Shown: piece by piece, positions 9,615 through 18,298 of the stretch
How the letters are laid out: each line of letters begins with the position of its first letter
Position numbering within the stretch: position 1 is the first letter of the stretch
Source of the DNA: Calothrix parasitica NIES-267
GTDB lineage: Bacteria; Cyanobacteriota; Cyanobacteriia; Cyanobacteriales; Nostocaceae
DNA: 64,000 nucleotides
NCBI RefSeq assembly: GCF_002368095.1
Contig: NZ_AP018227.1
Span: 4,489,782-4,553,781 of the forward strand
Reading direction: 5' to 3'
Made by a program: the position numbers and the translations under genes
Notes under the pieces: generated by a model
Databases searched by the model: none
The model's input: the letters and a program-made list of their open reading frames with translations, nothing else
Told to the model about the DNA's origin: nothing

Positions 9615-11228
9615 ATGGAAAATATTGCTTATACTCATGCTGCTTTAAGTTATGAAGCAGAAGAAAATATTGAAATTATTCCTTTTCTATTTGATGTTAA
9701 TTTTTTTTGTGAAATCAGTAGAAAAAATAATTCGAGCTTCACTGCAATAAATTTTTTATCTATATCGCTAATTTTATTCTTTTTAAGCAGTGTTGGACAA
9801 GCTTTAGCAGTAGAAAAGTATGGTAGCAAAAATGCATCGGTAACAACGATTCAAAAATGCTTAAAACAGTTAGGCTATTTGAATAGCTCAGCAACTGGTT
9901 ATTACGGTACGATAACTAAAAATGCTGTAATTAAGTTTCAGAAAGATAATGGACTAGCAATTGATGGTATTGTAGGCAGCAATACACAAAAATTTCTGCA
10001 ATCAGAATGTTCGAGTCAACAATCTACGACTAACCAAACAAATGTGCTTCAACTTGGTAGTCGCAATCAAGCAGTTGAAAAACTTCAGCAAGATTTGAAG
10101 CAGTTAAATTACTTTGTTGGTAATCCTTCAGGTTATTTTGGCCCAATCACAAAAGATGCTGTTGCTAGTTTTCAGAAAGACCAAAGTTTAACAGTTGATG
10201 GAATAGCAGGTTCGAGAACTTTATCTGCAATCCAAAATATTTTTGCCAAAGGTCTTCAAGATAATGTTGGTGGTGAAAACTTTTCGCTTAGTTTGGGTTC
10301 CAGAGGTGCGGAAGTTGCATCATTACAAAAGCGTTTGCAGCGATTGAACTATTTTAAAGGTAAGATTACCGGTTATTTCGGTCCTTATACCAAAGATGTT
10401 GTGACTCAATTCCAAAAAGATAAGAAATTAACTGTTGATGGAATTGTTGGTGTGGGAACTCAAAAAGCAATTGATAAAGCAATTCAAGCATCAAAGCCTG
10501 TAAAAACTATATCTAATAGCAAAATTTTACCCTTGACAATTGGTTCTTGTAATAACGGTAATTGTCCCACTCTTCGATTTGGTAATAAAAACCGTTATGT
10601 GAAGTACCTACAAACTAGATTGGGTCATTGGGGTTCTTTTAAATCTAGTCCTAACGGTAATTATGATTCCAAGACTGTGGAAGCAGTAAAACGATTCCAA
10701 AGAGCAAGTGGACTTTCTGCTGACGGTGTTGTGGGGCCGCAAACTTGGATAAAAATTGAAAATCTTGAAACCAAGAAGCCAAAACCTGAGAAATCTAGTG
10801 AATGCAATAAACCCGTGCTTCAAAGAGGTGACAAAGGTGAGTGCGTCACTAAACTACAAAAAAGATTACAAAAGTTGGGTTATTTCAAGGATAATTTAAC
10901 AAGTTATTTTGGAAATAGCACTTGGGAAGCGGTGAAACAATTCCAGTTGAATAATGAGTTAGCTCCCAATGGAATTGTCGATTCGCAAACCTGGAAAGTA
11001 TTAGAGAAAGATAATAGTAACTACGTCGTACTTGTACCTGTAACCAGTCCATATACTTTAGATGAAGTTCGTCGTTTTGTACCCGATGCGTTTATCCGAG
11101 ATACAAAATTAGGGAAATTCGTCCAAGCAGGAGAATTTCAAAAAAGTGAAGGTGCACAACAATATTCTCGATACTTTTTACGCGAACGCGGTTTCAATGC
11201 GCGAGTAGTCGCTAAAGATAAACTGTAA
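9615..11228 (+). CDS. Membrane-anchored or exported protein with five peptidoglycan-binding repeats
   Basis: 537 aa. Residues 1-42 are a polar N-terminal extension, followed by a hydrophobic segment (about 43-64) ending in GQALA, which could serve as a signal peptide or anchor. Five PG_binding_1-type repeats follow (pattern GxxVxxLQxxLxxLGYFxGxxTGYFGxxTxxAVxxFQxxxxLxxDGIVG), in spans from about 69 to 460. The last 65 residues (YVVLVPVTSP onward, ending in FNARVVAK) resemble a SPOR-like cap. Likely role: binding peptidoglycan in the periplasm. It is the tandem paralog of the gene at 12917, sharing repeat number, C-terminal cap and N-terminal extension. Confidence 0.88.
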   Translation: MENIAYTHAALSYEAEENIEIIPFLFDVNFFCEISRKNNSSFTAINFLSISLILFFLSSVGQALAVEKYGSKNASVTTIQKCLKQLGYLNSSATGYYGTITKNAVIKFQKDNGLAIDGIVGSNTQKFLQSECSSQQSTTNQTNVLQLGSRNQAVEKLQQDLKQLNYFVGNPSGYFGPITKDAVASFQKDQSLTVDGIAGSRTLSAIQNIFAKGLQDNVGGENFSLSLGSRGAEVASLQKRLQRLNYFKGKITGYFGPYTKDVVTQFQKDKKLTVDGIVGVGTQKAIDKAIQASKPVKTISNSKILPLTIGSCNNGNCPTLRFGNKNRYVKYLQTRLGHWGSFKSSPNGNYDSKTVEAVKRFQRASGLSADGVVGPQTWIKIENLETKKPKPEKSSECNKPVLQRGDKGECVTKLQKRLQKLGYFKDNLTSYFGNSTWEAVKQFQLNNELAPNGIVDSQTWKVLEKDNSNYVVLVPVTSPYTLDEVRRFVPDAFIRDTKLGKFVQAGEFQKSEGAQQYSRYFLRERGFNARVVAKDKL

Positions 11229-11506
11229 GATAAGGAAAACATAAGCGGGTAGCGAGTAATTATTAGAGAATAGATAGTTAGGCAGATAACAATAATCACA
11301 AATTGCTAGCTTAATGACTACTGGTCTGTTCCCTTAAATTATGATGGATTCATTTTTTCTGTAGTTATTTGGAGACGTAGCAGTGCTACGTCTCTACAAA
11401 ATGTGACTGTTCTCTGTAATTATTGAGAATTTTTAAGTTAAAAGCTATAATTCTTCACTCATAAGTTTAAGTTGATTAGTTTAACTTTTTGTAACAGGTA
11501 AATACT
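11229..11506. other. Intergenic with palindrome
   Basis: 278 bp between the first peptidoglycan-binding gene and the SH3-like gene. It carries the GAGACGTAGCA palindrome at 11372-11394. Confidence 0.5.
11372..11394. repeat. GAGACGTAGCA palindrome, copy 1
   Basis: Two 11-nt arms (GAGACGTAGCA and its complement TGCTACGTCTC) around one central base. The same palindrome is found at 23898-23920 and 43477-43499, with degenerate copies at 1139 and 43558. It can form a strong hairpin. Confidence 0.85.
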
Positions 11507-12001
11507 ATGTTGTCTAACATACTAAAGGTAATACTTGGTGTTTTATTAGCGATAGCTATTTTAGTGGGTGGTAGTGCAGCACTCGCGATTTATTTTATGA
11601 ATCGAACCTCCATTAATCCTCCAAAACCCGTTTTTACGAATGATAATGCTGCGGTCAAAGCAGAAGCAGCGAAAGCAACTCCTACTCCCGGTACAACAAC
11701 AGCTGCTAATCCCCAGCTAAAAAGTACCCCCAAACCAAAACCGACTCCAACAACATCGGTATCAGAACAAGAGAAGCCGTTACCACCTGGTGCTTATCCT
11801 GCAACAGTAACATGGCCTCAAGGTTTAATTTTAAGAGCGGAACCAGGAGTTAATGCAGAGCGTCTAGGTGGTGTAGGCTTTAATGCGAAAGTTGTGGTTT
11901 TAGAATCGAGCAGTGATAAAAATTGGCAAAAAATCCGTATTGAAAGCAGTGGGAAAGAAGCTTGGGTGAAAGCAGGTAATACGAAAAAAGCAGAAGAATA
12001 A
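11507..12001 (+). CDS. Single-pass membrane protein with C-terminal SH3-like domain
   Basis: 164 aa. A hydrophobic segment at residues about 6-31 is followed by a Pro/Thr/Lys-rich linker (about 55-95, with PKPKPTPTTS) and a compact C-terminal domain resembling bacterial SH3 (PQGLILRAEPGVNAERLGGV... WVKAG). Bacterial SH3 domains often bind cell-wall peptides. It lies between two peptidoglycan-binding-repeat genes on the same strand, which supports an envelope role, though the spacing suggests separate transcripts. Confidence 0.8.
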   Translation: MLSNILKVILGVLLAIAILVGGSAALAIYFMNRTSINPPKPVFTNDNAAVKAEAAKATPTPGTTTAANPQLKSTPKPKPTPTTSVSEQEKPLPPGAYPATVTWPQGLILRAEPGVNAERLGGVGFNAKVVVLESSSDKNWQKIRIESSGKEAWVKAGNTKKAEE

Positions 12002-12783
12002 CTTTTTTGCCAGTGATAGGTTATTCAGTTCGCAACTTCAATTTATATGAACTAATCCGAACATAAACAAAACTTGTGCTTTTCGATTTAGACTGTACTG
12101 TTTGGATTAACTATTAAAATTTAAAAATAAGGTGAAAATTATAGTATTATTATTTCATATTTTTTTAGTCGTACTTAAACTGAAGTTAATATGCCTATAT
12201 CAAAACATTAAAACAATATAATTGACTTCAACATTGAAAAATCAATTCATGTATAATTAGTATATATTTAAAAGCTAGTTATGCGTGTACTTACTTGATT
12301 ATTATCAGGATTAAGTTTAATATCTGATATGTTTTTTGGCGCATGAAATGCCAGAAATATCGATGTTAAGTTGCATAAGTATTGAGGATTCTAAAATAGA
12401 GCGTTGCTGAAGCGCGCAGCCGTTAGCCATATTGAAATATGAATTCACTTTTCTGCGGAGAGTTAAGCCCTCTAAATACCCCTTGCATTGGGGGACTTAA
12501 TAATTATCTTTTCCCCCATAATTGCGGGTTAGGGGTCTATTCATACTTTTAATCAGCAACGCCCAAAATAGTATAACTACGAATAGTAAAACGTAGTTGC
12601 GATTGATAGTGGAACTAGTGTCTTAGAAAGACATTGGTAGTAATGGTAAATATGATTCGATTGCATTCTGAGTCAGGTAAATCTAAATAGATAACAGCAT
12701 CTTGTAAATAATTGCTCTTCTATAGTAGTTTGTCGAAAACTACTCATAAAAATGTAAATAAATTTTCCTGTGAGGTAAATACC
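12002..12783. other. Long intergenic region with MITE-like remnant
   Basis: About 780 bp without a convincing gene. It contains the GCGTTGCTGA-flanked element at 12401-12562; the remainder is AT-rich and includes the upstream region of the split peptidoglycan-binding gene. Confidence 0.5.
12401..12562. mobile_element. MITE-like remnant, GCGTTGCTGA ends
   Basis: Bounded by GCGTTGCTGA at 12401 and its complement TCAGCAACGC at 12553-12562. The interior carries fragments of the AT-poor CCCC/GGGGG foldback seen in many Nostocales elements. A related element with GCCGTTGCCGA / GGCAACGC ends lies at 21609-21752. No transposase remains, so this is a non-autonomous or decayed element. Confidence 0.6.
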
Positions 12784-12933
12784 ATGACAGGAAATCGATT
12801 TAACTTAAAAACGATGAAAAAAATCGGTTCTGATTACCAAGACTTAGCTGAGGAAACACCCTTAAATGTGATGGTTGTTCCAGTAAAAACTGATTTGAAA
12901 TTAATTACCGATATTTGTGAAAAAAATGTCTAA
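12784..12933 (+). CDS. Short frame upstream of peptidoglycan-binding gene, probably its detached N-terminus
   Basis: 49 aa from ATG 12784, preceded by a GTGAGG sequence that can serve as ribosome binding site. It ends at TAA 12933 and overlaps the next frame by 17 bp at an A7 run (12920-12926). The peptide reads ...NVMVVPVKTDLKLITDICEKNV, which lines up with the N-terminal extension of the paralog at 9615 (IEIIPFLFDVNFFCEISRKNN). Reading six instead of seven A bases would join it in frame to the downstream protein. It is therefore best seen as the true N-terminus of that protein, split by a frameshift, polymerase slippage or a sequencing error. An independent leader peptide remains possible. 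Confidence 0.6.
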   Translation: MTGNRFNLKTMKKIGSDYQDLAEETPLNVMVVPVKTDLKLITDICEKNV

Positions 12934-14410
12934 TAATAGCAGACTTGCTCTACCTTGGATATCTGTTGCAACAACTCTAGCCATATTAGGAAGCTCAAAC
13001 GAAGTTTTAGCTTTGCAAAGGGGAGATAATAATGCTCAAGTCAAAAATGTTCAGAGTTGTTTAAGAAGATTGGGTCATTTTAACGGCCCAGTAAATGGTA
13101 ATTTTGGTTCGATAACTGAAGCCGCTGTGAAAAAATTTCAGCGAGCGAATGGGATATCAGATATCGGCAGAGTTGGCCCTAAAACCCAAGCTGCATTACA
13201 ACGCAGGTGTGCGAGCAGACGTAGAACTGTTTCTGCAAATGACTGTCAGCGCGGGCTAAAAATTGGTTGTGATGGTGCTGCTGTAAGAGAATTACAACAG
13301 AATTTAAGAACCTTGGGCGTTTATAATGGCCCGGTAACTGGTCGATTTCGCCAGCTAACGAGAAATGCAGTTATTAATTTTCAAAGACGGAATAGCATAG
13401 ATCCAATTGGTGTTGTCGGACCTCAGACTAGAAGAGCAATAAGTTCAGCACTGAACCGACAAAGACAAGCAGTTAATCCACCAGGAAATCTAAATCCTCC
13501 CGGTCGTGAATGCGATTACAGAATAGAAGTAATTGGTTTGGGTTGCAGAGGTGAGTGGGTAAGACAACTACAGCAGAGATTAAAGACATTAAATTACTTT
13601 AGGGGAAATGCTACTGGCTATTTTGGTTCAATCACCAGAGACGCTGTTGTTAGATTTCAGCAAGACAATCGTCTTCCTACAACTGGAAATGTAGATAGAC
13701 GTACTTGGACTGCTATGAATCAGGTTTTTCCTGTGTCTCCACCTGTAGGTTCTACGACATTAACACCCGGTAGCAGAGGTCCCCAGGTTTCAACATTGCA
13801 ACGAAATTTGAAGCAGCTAAATTATTTTTACGGCAATCTTACAGGTTTTTACGATAGATCCACTCAAGAAGCTGTACTAAGATTTCAGCAAAGTTATGGT
13901 CTACCCATGACCGGAAATTTAGATCCAAGAACTTCTCAAGCAATACTTCAAGTACTGAGAAGTCAAGGAGGAGGAATGGGAGGAGGTTCGGACTTTGAAC
14001 CAATTTATCCCGGTGATAAGAATCAAAGAGTTGAAAAGCTGCAAAAACGTTTGCTGGAATTAGGATTGTTAAAAGCAAATCCCACTGGTTATTTCGGTCC
14101 TTTTACAAGGGAAGGTTTGCTTGCATTTCAAAGGTATCGTGGATTATCGGAAACTGGTTTTGTAAATGAACAAACTTGGGACAAACTGGGATTTAATACT
14201 TCTCGCGAAAAACGCTACGTGATAGTAGTACCTTTACAAAATCCAGATACTTACAATCAAATACGTCGGTACATACCTTCAGCTAAAGTTGGTAAATCTA
14301 GATTAGGAGACTTTGTTAACGCTGGAGAGTACAACCAGCGTAATGAAGCACAAAGACAATCTCAATTTTTGCGTCAACAAGGTTTTGATGCAAGAGTCGA
14401 GTATTTTTAG
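12917..14410 (+). CDS. Exported protein with five peptidoglycan-binding repeats
   Basis: 497 aa from GTG 12917; an ATG at 12926 is the alternative start. Neither has a clear ribosome binding site. The N-terminus then reads as a signal peptide (hydrophobic LPWISVATTLAILGSS followed by VLA). Five PG_binding_1-like repeats follow (LQRGDNNAQVKNVQSCL, LKIGCDGAAVRELQ, IGLGCRGEWVRQLQ, LTPGSRGPQVSTLQ, IYPGDKNQRVEKLQ), then a SPOR-like C-terminal segment with YVIVVPLQNPDTYNQIRRY. Domain order is the same as in the paralog at 9615. The absence of the paralog's N-terminal extension is explained by the short overlapping frame at 12784. Confidence 0.85.
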   Translation: MKKMSNNSRLALPWISVATTLAILGSSNEVLALQRGDNNAQVKNVQSCLRRLGHFNGPVNGNFGSITEAAVKKFQRANGISDIGRVGPKTQAALQRRCASRRRTVSANDCQRGLKIGCDGAAVRELQQNLRTLGVYNGPVTGRFRQLTRNAVINFQRRNSIDPIGVVGPQTRRAISSALNRQRQAVNPPGNLNPPGRECDYRIEVIGLGCRGEWVRQLQQRLKTLNYFRGNATGYFGSITRDAVVRFQQDNRLPTTGNVDRRTWTAMNQVFPVSPPVGSTTLTPGSRGPQVSTLQRNLKQLNYFYGNLTGFYDRSTQEAVLRFQQSYGLPMTGNLDPRTSQAILQVLRSQGGGMGGGSDFEPIYPGDKNQRVEKLQKRLLELGLLKANPTGYFGPFTREGLLAFQRYRGLSETGFVNEQTWDKLGFNTSREKRYVIVVPLQNPDTYNQIRRYIPSAKVGKSRLGDFVNAGEYNQRNEAQRQSQFLRQQGFDARVEYF

Positions 14411-14449
14411 AATTATAAGATCCAAGGTAAGAGATTATAAATTATGCTG

Positions 14450-14580
14450 GCAACGACCCCCGGCTTAAAGCCGGGAGCTTCTGTCTCGATTATTATTAAC
14501 CCTGGAAGGGTGCGGTTAATAAAAATAAAGGCTGACAACCTGAACTAAGAAACCTTACAGCCCAGGTTGTCGGGCTTTGC
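14450..14580. other. Structured intergenic segment, possible insertion-element end
   Basis: Holds a GC-rich hairpin CCCGGCTTAAAGCCGGG at 14459-14475, a second hairpin ACCCTGGAAGGGT, and a longer pairing GACAACCTG (14532-) with CAGGTTGTC (14563-). Such stacked hairpins resemble the right ends of IS200/IS605-type elements, but no TnpA/TnpB gene or fragment was found nearby. Confidence 0.35.
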
Positions 14581-14652
14581 AATATTTGCTCCAGACTTAC
14601 ATTATGATAGCTCTTACCCACCATTTGGTTGTTCGCAACCTACAAGCTCAAC

Positions 14653-15684
14653 TCAAGCTAAAAGCTGTTCGCACAATTTATCGAATTCCCTACTTTGGTC
14701 TGTGATAATGGTATTTGCTGCTTTTTCTAATAATTCCATATTTTCTTCAGTAACATCGTCCAAATCATCGTTTGCTTCAGTCAATTCTTTTTGGAAACGA
14801 TAGTACTGTTTGTGAATATTTTGGGCATCTGGTAGCAACTGCCTTAATTGATAATTTGCAACTTCACTCGCACCATCAAGAAAAATATTAATTAATGGCT
14901 GTATCCATTGCAATTTACCCCAGTTAACTGCTTCGTTATAGGGGAATTTTCTTGTCAAAGAACCCGTACCGATGGAAGCCACTAAAATATCTTCTAAACG
15001 GGTTTCCTTACCATGATTTTGTGAATAGATAACAGCTTCGACAATTGCTAAAGCTGTAGGATTATTAGCAAACATTGCACCATCAACCAAAGCATAATCA
15101 CCACAATCATCGCAACCACGCATTGCTAATTTATAAGGTTCAAAAAAAGTTGGAGCAGCGGAAGTTGCCATTGCTGCTTCTATCATCTTATATTCGCTGC
15201 AAAGCTTGCGGAAACTAGTTCCTGAATGTCTTTCAAATGTAGGATTATTAATAAAAAATACCGGCACCCTTAATTCTATGTCATAACTAGTTATAAAAAC
15301 ATTAGTTAATGCATCTGTAAGAGCAACATCTTTAAAGTATTTTTCTGCAACTTTTTCTCTACCCTCTGAAGGATACTTTGGTCTTAACAAATCATCAGCA
15401 TTTGTTAAACTTTCTAAAAAAGGTTCGTGAAAAATATTTTTGCCATCTTCTCGGTACATATTGATGATTTCTTCCATACTGTACCGAGCAGTATTCGGAT
15501 TATCAGGATTTGGTATAGTCAGAATCATCGCTAAAAAACCTCCAGTTGAGGTTCCAGCAATTAAATCAAACAATTCCCAAATTCGCTTTTGAGTGCGTTT
15601 TTCGATTTCCTTCAGAATAATCGCCGGAATAATACCGCGAATACCACCACCATCAAGTGATAAAACTTTGTATTTAAAAGACAT
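14653..15684 (-). CDS. Patatin-like phospholipase
   Basis: 343 aa. It shows the complete patatin signature: oxyanion loop DGGGIRG at residues 11-17, nucleophile elbow GTSTGG with Ser46, and the catalytic Asp in VDGAMFANNP (Asp201). It hydrolyses acyl esters of membrane lipids by family knowledge. No signal peptide is visible, so it is probably cytosolic or peripheral. Related enzymes serve as CBASS effectors, but no nucleotidyltransferase or other defence gene is adjacent, so a lipid-turnover role is more likely. It converges with the second peptidoglycan-binding gene. Confidence 0.9.
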   Translation of the reverse strand: MSFKYKVLSLDGGGIRGIIPAIILKEIEKRTQKRIWELFDLIAGTSTGGFLAMILTIPNPDNPNTARYSMEEIINMYREDGKNIFHEPFLESLTNADDLLRPKYPSEGREKVAEKYFKDVALTDALTNVFITSYDIELRVPVFFINNPTFERHSGTSFRKLCSEYKMIEAAMATSAAPTFFEPYKLAMRGCDDCGDYALVDGAMFANNPTALAIVEAVIYSQNHGKETRLEDILVASIGTGSLTRKFPYNEAVNWGKLQWIQPLINIFLDGASEVANYQLRQLLPDAQNIHKQYYRFQKELTEANDDLDDVTEENMELLEKAANTIITDQSREFDKLCEQLLA

Positions 15685-15784
15685 TTCCCCTCTCTTTTAC
15701 CTTAATTTATAAGCATGATAAAAATCCTACATCAATCAAGGTAATAATTCCGCCGAGGTAAGGTTATTTTTAAGATTAGAAAAT

Positions 15785-15960
15785 TGGGTAATTGGGAGTT
15801 GGGAATTGGGAGACAAGGGGATGGGGAGATGGGGAGATGGGGAGATGGGGACAAGGAGATAGGGAGATAGGGAGATAGGGAGATAGGGAGAGGAGAGAAA
15901 ATTAATTCTTAGCTCATTAACCATTCTCAATTACCAATCCCCAATTCCCAATTACCAATT
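15785..15960. repeat. Short tandem repeats (GGGAGAT and ATTGGGA types)
   Basis: Runs of GGGAGAT(G/A) heptamer-like units around 15820-15895, flanked by ATTGGGA and CCAATTCCC units. They occupy the gap between the E2 gene and the patatin gene; the open frame that can be read through them is low-complexity and not a real gene. Confidence 0.8.
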
Positions 15961-15963
15961 TAT

Positions 15964-17271
15964 TTACATAGTCAAAGATTGAGAATTGGTTTCAATCAAT
16001 TTCGCTAAGTCTTTGAGGAATGCTGCTGCATGAGCGCCGTAAATAACTCTATGGTCGCAGGTAATATTTACTTTCATTACAGTTCGTATTCCCATCATAC
16101 CGTCGGGAGTCGCTACTACTTCCGGACGAGATGCGGCGATCGCCAAAATAGAACCTTGATTGGGTGGCAAAATTGCATCGAATGTATCAACCCCAAACAT
16201 ACCTAAATTAGATATGGTGAAAGTACCGCTACTATATTCTTCTGGCTGTAGTTGTTTAGCCCGAGCGCGTTCTACTAAAGATTTCCAGTTACGCGATAGG
16301 CTGTAAATATCCTGCTGGTCTGCATTTTGCAATACGGGTGTAATCAATCCTCCGTCATCCATTGCTACAGCTACCGCTACGTTAATATTGGCAGGATGTA
16401 CCATTCCTTGCTCGGAATAATTGCTATTCAATAATGGATGTTTCTGTAATGTCATCGCTACAGCTTTAGCAAGCAGCGCTGTCATTGTTACACCTTTAGA
16501 TTTTATTTGCTTGTAAAGTTTATTTAATTCATCGGTATTAATCGAATAACCTACGTGGAAGGTAGGCACGGACAAGCTGTGATTCATTGTCCGAACTACA
16601 GCATTTTGAAGAGTAGTCAAAGGTACCGTCTGACCGGGAGTTACCGCAACTGGCATGGGTGCGGGAGTTGCTGCGGGGGTGGTTCTAGGAGCACTGGGAG
16701 CCGGTGCAACCGCTGGTTGGGCTTGAGGTGTAGCTGCTGTTGACTTACCAGCGGCTGTTTCCACATCTTCAGCGATGATACGACCGTGAGGACCGCTACC
16801 TATAATACCGCTTAAATCAACTTTAAATTCTTTAGCTAATTTGCGAGCGCGGGGTGAAGCAATTGTTCTGCCGCTTCGACCATTGGAACGATTTTGAGCC
16901 GTCCCATTCGTTGAAGTTGTTGCAGCAGGTTGTGCTGTTTGACCGGGGGCTGTAGCAGCAGCAACTTCAGCTTTCGCGGGTGCTGTACTGCTCGATTTAG
17001 CTTGAGCGGCTACAGCTTCAATTTCTGCTTCTGTTTCTGCTAGAAAGGCAATAGCAGAGCCAACAGGAGCACTGCTTCCAGCATCTACAACGATATGTGC
17101 CATGTATCCTTCATAGAAAGATTCCACATCCATATCAGCTTTATCCGATTCAACAACCACCACGGTTTCGCCTTTCTCAACTTTGTCTCCAGGGGATTTC
17201 TCCCAAGAAACAATTTTACCTTCAGTCATTGTAGAACTGAGCGCGGGCATAAATATTTCGTGAATACTCAT
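15964..17271 (-). CDS. pdhC: Pyruvate dehydrogenase E2, dihydrolipoamide acetyltransferase
   Basis: 435 aa. The N-terminal lipoyl domain carries the lipoate-accepting Lys44 in ESDKADMDVES. An Ala/Pro/Thr-rich linker leads to a peripheral E1/E3-binding domain (ASPRARKLAKEF... GRIIAEDV, about 137-175), then the catalytic acetyltransferase domain. The active-site HxxxDG motif reads HRVIYG here, that is Tyr in place of Asp; to my knowledge this is usual for the cyanobacterial/plastid E2. It feeds acetyl-CoA to fatty-acid synthesis. No E1 or E3 gene is adjacent, which is normal in cyanobacteria. A HIP1 site lies at 16135. Confidence 0.92.
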   Translation of the reverse strand: MSIHEIFMPALSSTMTEGKIVSWEKSPGDKVEKGETVVVVESDKADMDVESFYEGYMAHIVVDAGSSAPVGSAIAFLAETEAEIEAVAAQAKSSSTAPAKAEVAAATAPGQTAQPAATTSTNGTAQNRSNGRSGRTIASPRARKLAKEFKVDLSGIIGSGPHGRIIAEDVETAAGKSTAATPQAQPAVAPAPSAPRTTPAATPAPMPVAVTPGQTVPLTTLQNAVVRTMNHSLSVPTFHVGYSINTDELNKLYKQIKSKGVTMTALLAKAVAMTLQKHPLLNSNYSEQGMVHPANINVAVAVAMDDGGLITPVLQNADQQDIYSLSRNWKSLVERARAKQLQPEEYSSGTFTISNLGMFGVDTFDAILPPNQGSILAIAASRPEVVATPDGMMGIRTVMKVNITCDHRVIYGAHAAAFLKDLAKLIETNSQSLTM

Positions 17272-17695
17272 AAGAAAAGAAGGCGAATTAATAATTTATG
17301 GACTTTAATAGTTTTTTCCAGATTGCATTGTATCGCGAGCGCGGACGCGACGAACCATTTTAAAGCTACACCGCTACAATAATCTGTATTTACGCGTACT
17401 AATAAAAGTACTAGATATTAGAAGTTAAAAAAATATAAAGGAGTCTGGCTATCTACCACAAATGTGGTTATATTCACTGCCAAAGAGCTACTTAAGGAAA
17501 CGAGAATTGCTAGCTGAGGCAGAGCAGAGCAGCAAAAAACTTTACACTTAGGCAATGCATTCTTACCTATTATTTTATTAGAGTAACACCGAACTCATAG
17601 AGCAAAAAAACACCAAAAATATTTTCTCTACTTATACTCAGTTTCTTCAACTTAATCCTTTTTTGAAAAAATTTTTCGGAAATTCTACTTAAAGC
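17272..17695. other. Intergenic region, divergent promoters
   Basis: About 420 bp between pdhC and the small membrane protein gene. No RNA gene or repeat family was recognised. Confidence 0.35.
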
Positions 17696-18298
17696 ATGAA
17701 GAAAGGAGTCATGTCTCGATTTAGAATTCAGTATGAATCAATAAAAACAAACCCTTTTAAATTCTCTATTAATCTTATGTCGGCAAAGTTTAAATTTTTT
17801 CTAGTATTTACACTGAGTGCCTTTGCGACTGCTGTTGTCGTTGGAGTCTACAGAATTAAACAATGGCATTCTAGTAAGCTCCGTGTAGTCGTAAATCAAC
17901 AGCAATATCAAGGTTATGAAATCTCAAATCCAAAAATTCTTGCAGAATCAGACAAACGCAAGTATAGGCCAATACCATTAACCAGATTCAGAACAATACT
18001 TAAAGGTACCGACCCCGCAGCTCTTGCCATTAACGCTTTAGATACAACTTCAGAAGATGTTGGCAATCGTAAAGTCGAAGTGGTTTATCCTCAACCCAAT
18101 CAAGCAATGGTCACCATAACACAAACCAACCTTGCTTCATCCAAACCAAAACCCGTTAAATACCGAGTTAAACTTACAAGTTTTGGACGCTCCTTATTTG
18201 TAACTTCACCTCCCTTATGGCAAATTGTATGGGCTGGTTCTTACGAACAATGTTTGACAAGCACAACAGCTACGATTTCGAGCGCAACTTGTCAGTGA
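17696..18298 (+). CDS. Hypothetical single-pass membrane protein
   Basis: 200 aa with one hydrophobic segment at about residues 37-58 (FFLVFTLSAFATAVVVGVY) after a basic N-terminus. The rest (about 60-200) is predicted outside the cytoplasm by the positive-inside rule and contains two cysteines near the C-terminus (QCLTSTTATISSATCQ) that could pair. I do not recognise the family. In-frame ATGs at 17711 and 17777 are alternative starts; none has a well-placed ribosome binding site. Confidence 0.65.
   Translation: MKKGVMSRFRIQYESIKTNPFKFSINLMSAKFKFFLVFTLSAFATAVVVGVYRIKQWHSSKLRVVVNQQQYQGYEISNPKILAESDKRKYRPIPLTRFRTILKGTDPAALAINALDTTSEDVGNRKVEVVYPQPNQAMVTITQTNLASSKPKPVKYRVKLTSFGRSLFVTSPPLWQIVWAGSYEQCLTSTTATISSATCQ

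Noticed and set aside
14653-15684. Patatin-like gene as a CBASS effector
   Set aside because: No CD-NTase, HORMA/TRIP13 or Cap2/Cap3 gene lies nearby; neighbours are housekeeping genes.
15736-15930. 64-codon open frame on the minus strand
   Set aside because: It is translated tandem repeat (ISLSPYLLVPISPSPHLP), low complexity, with no gene-like features.
16040-16060. Loss of the HxxxDG motif in the E2 acetyltransferase as a sign of inactivation
   Set aside because: HRVIYG with Tyr in place of Asp is, as far as I know, the normal form in cyanobacterial E2 proteins, and the rest of the gene is intact.
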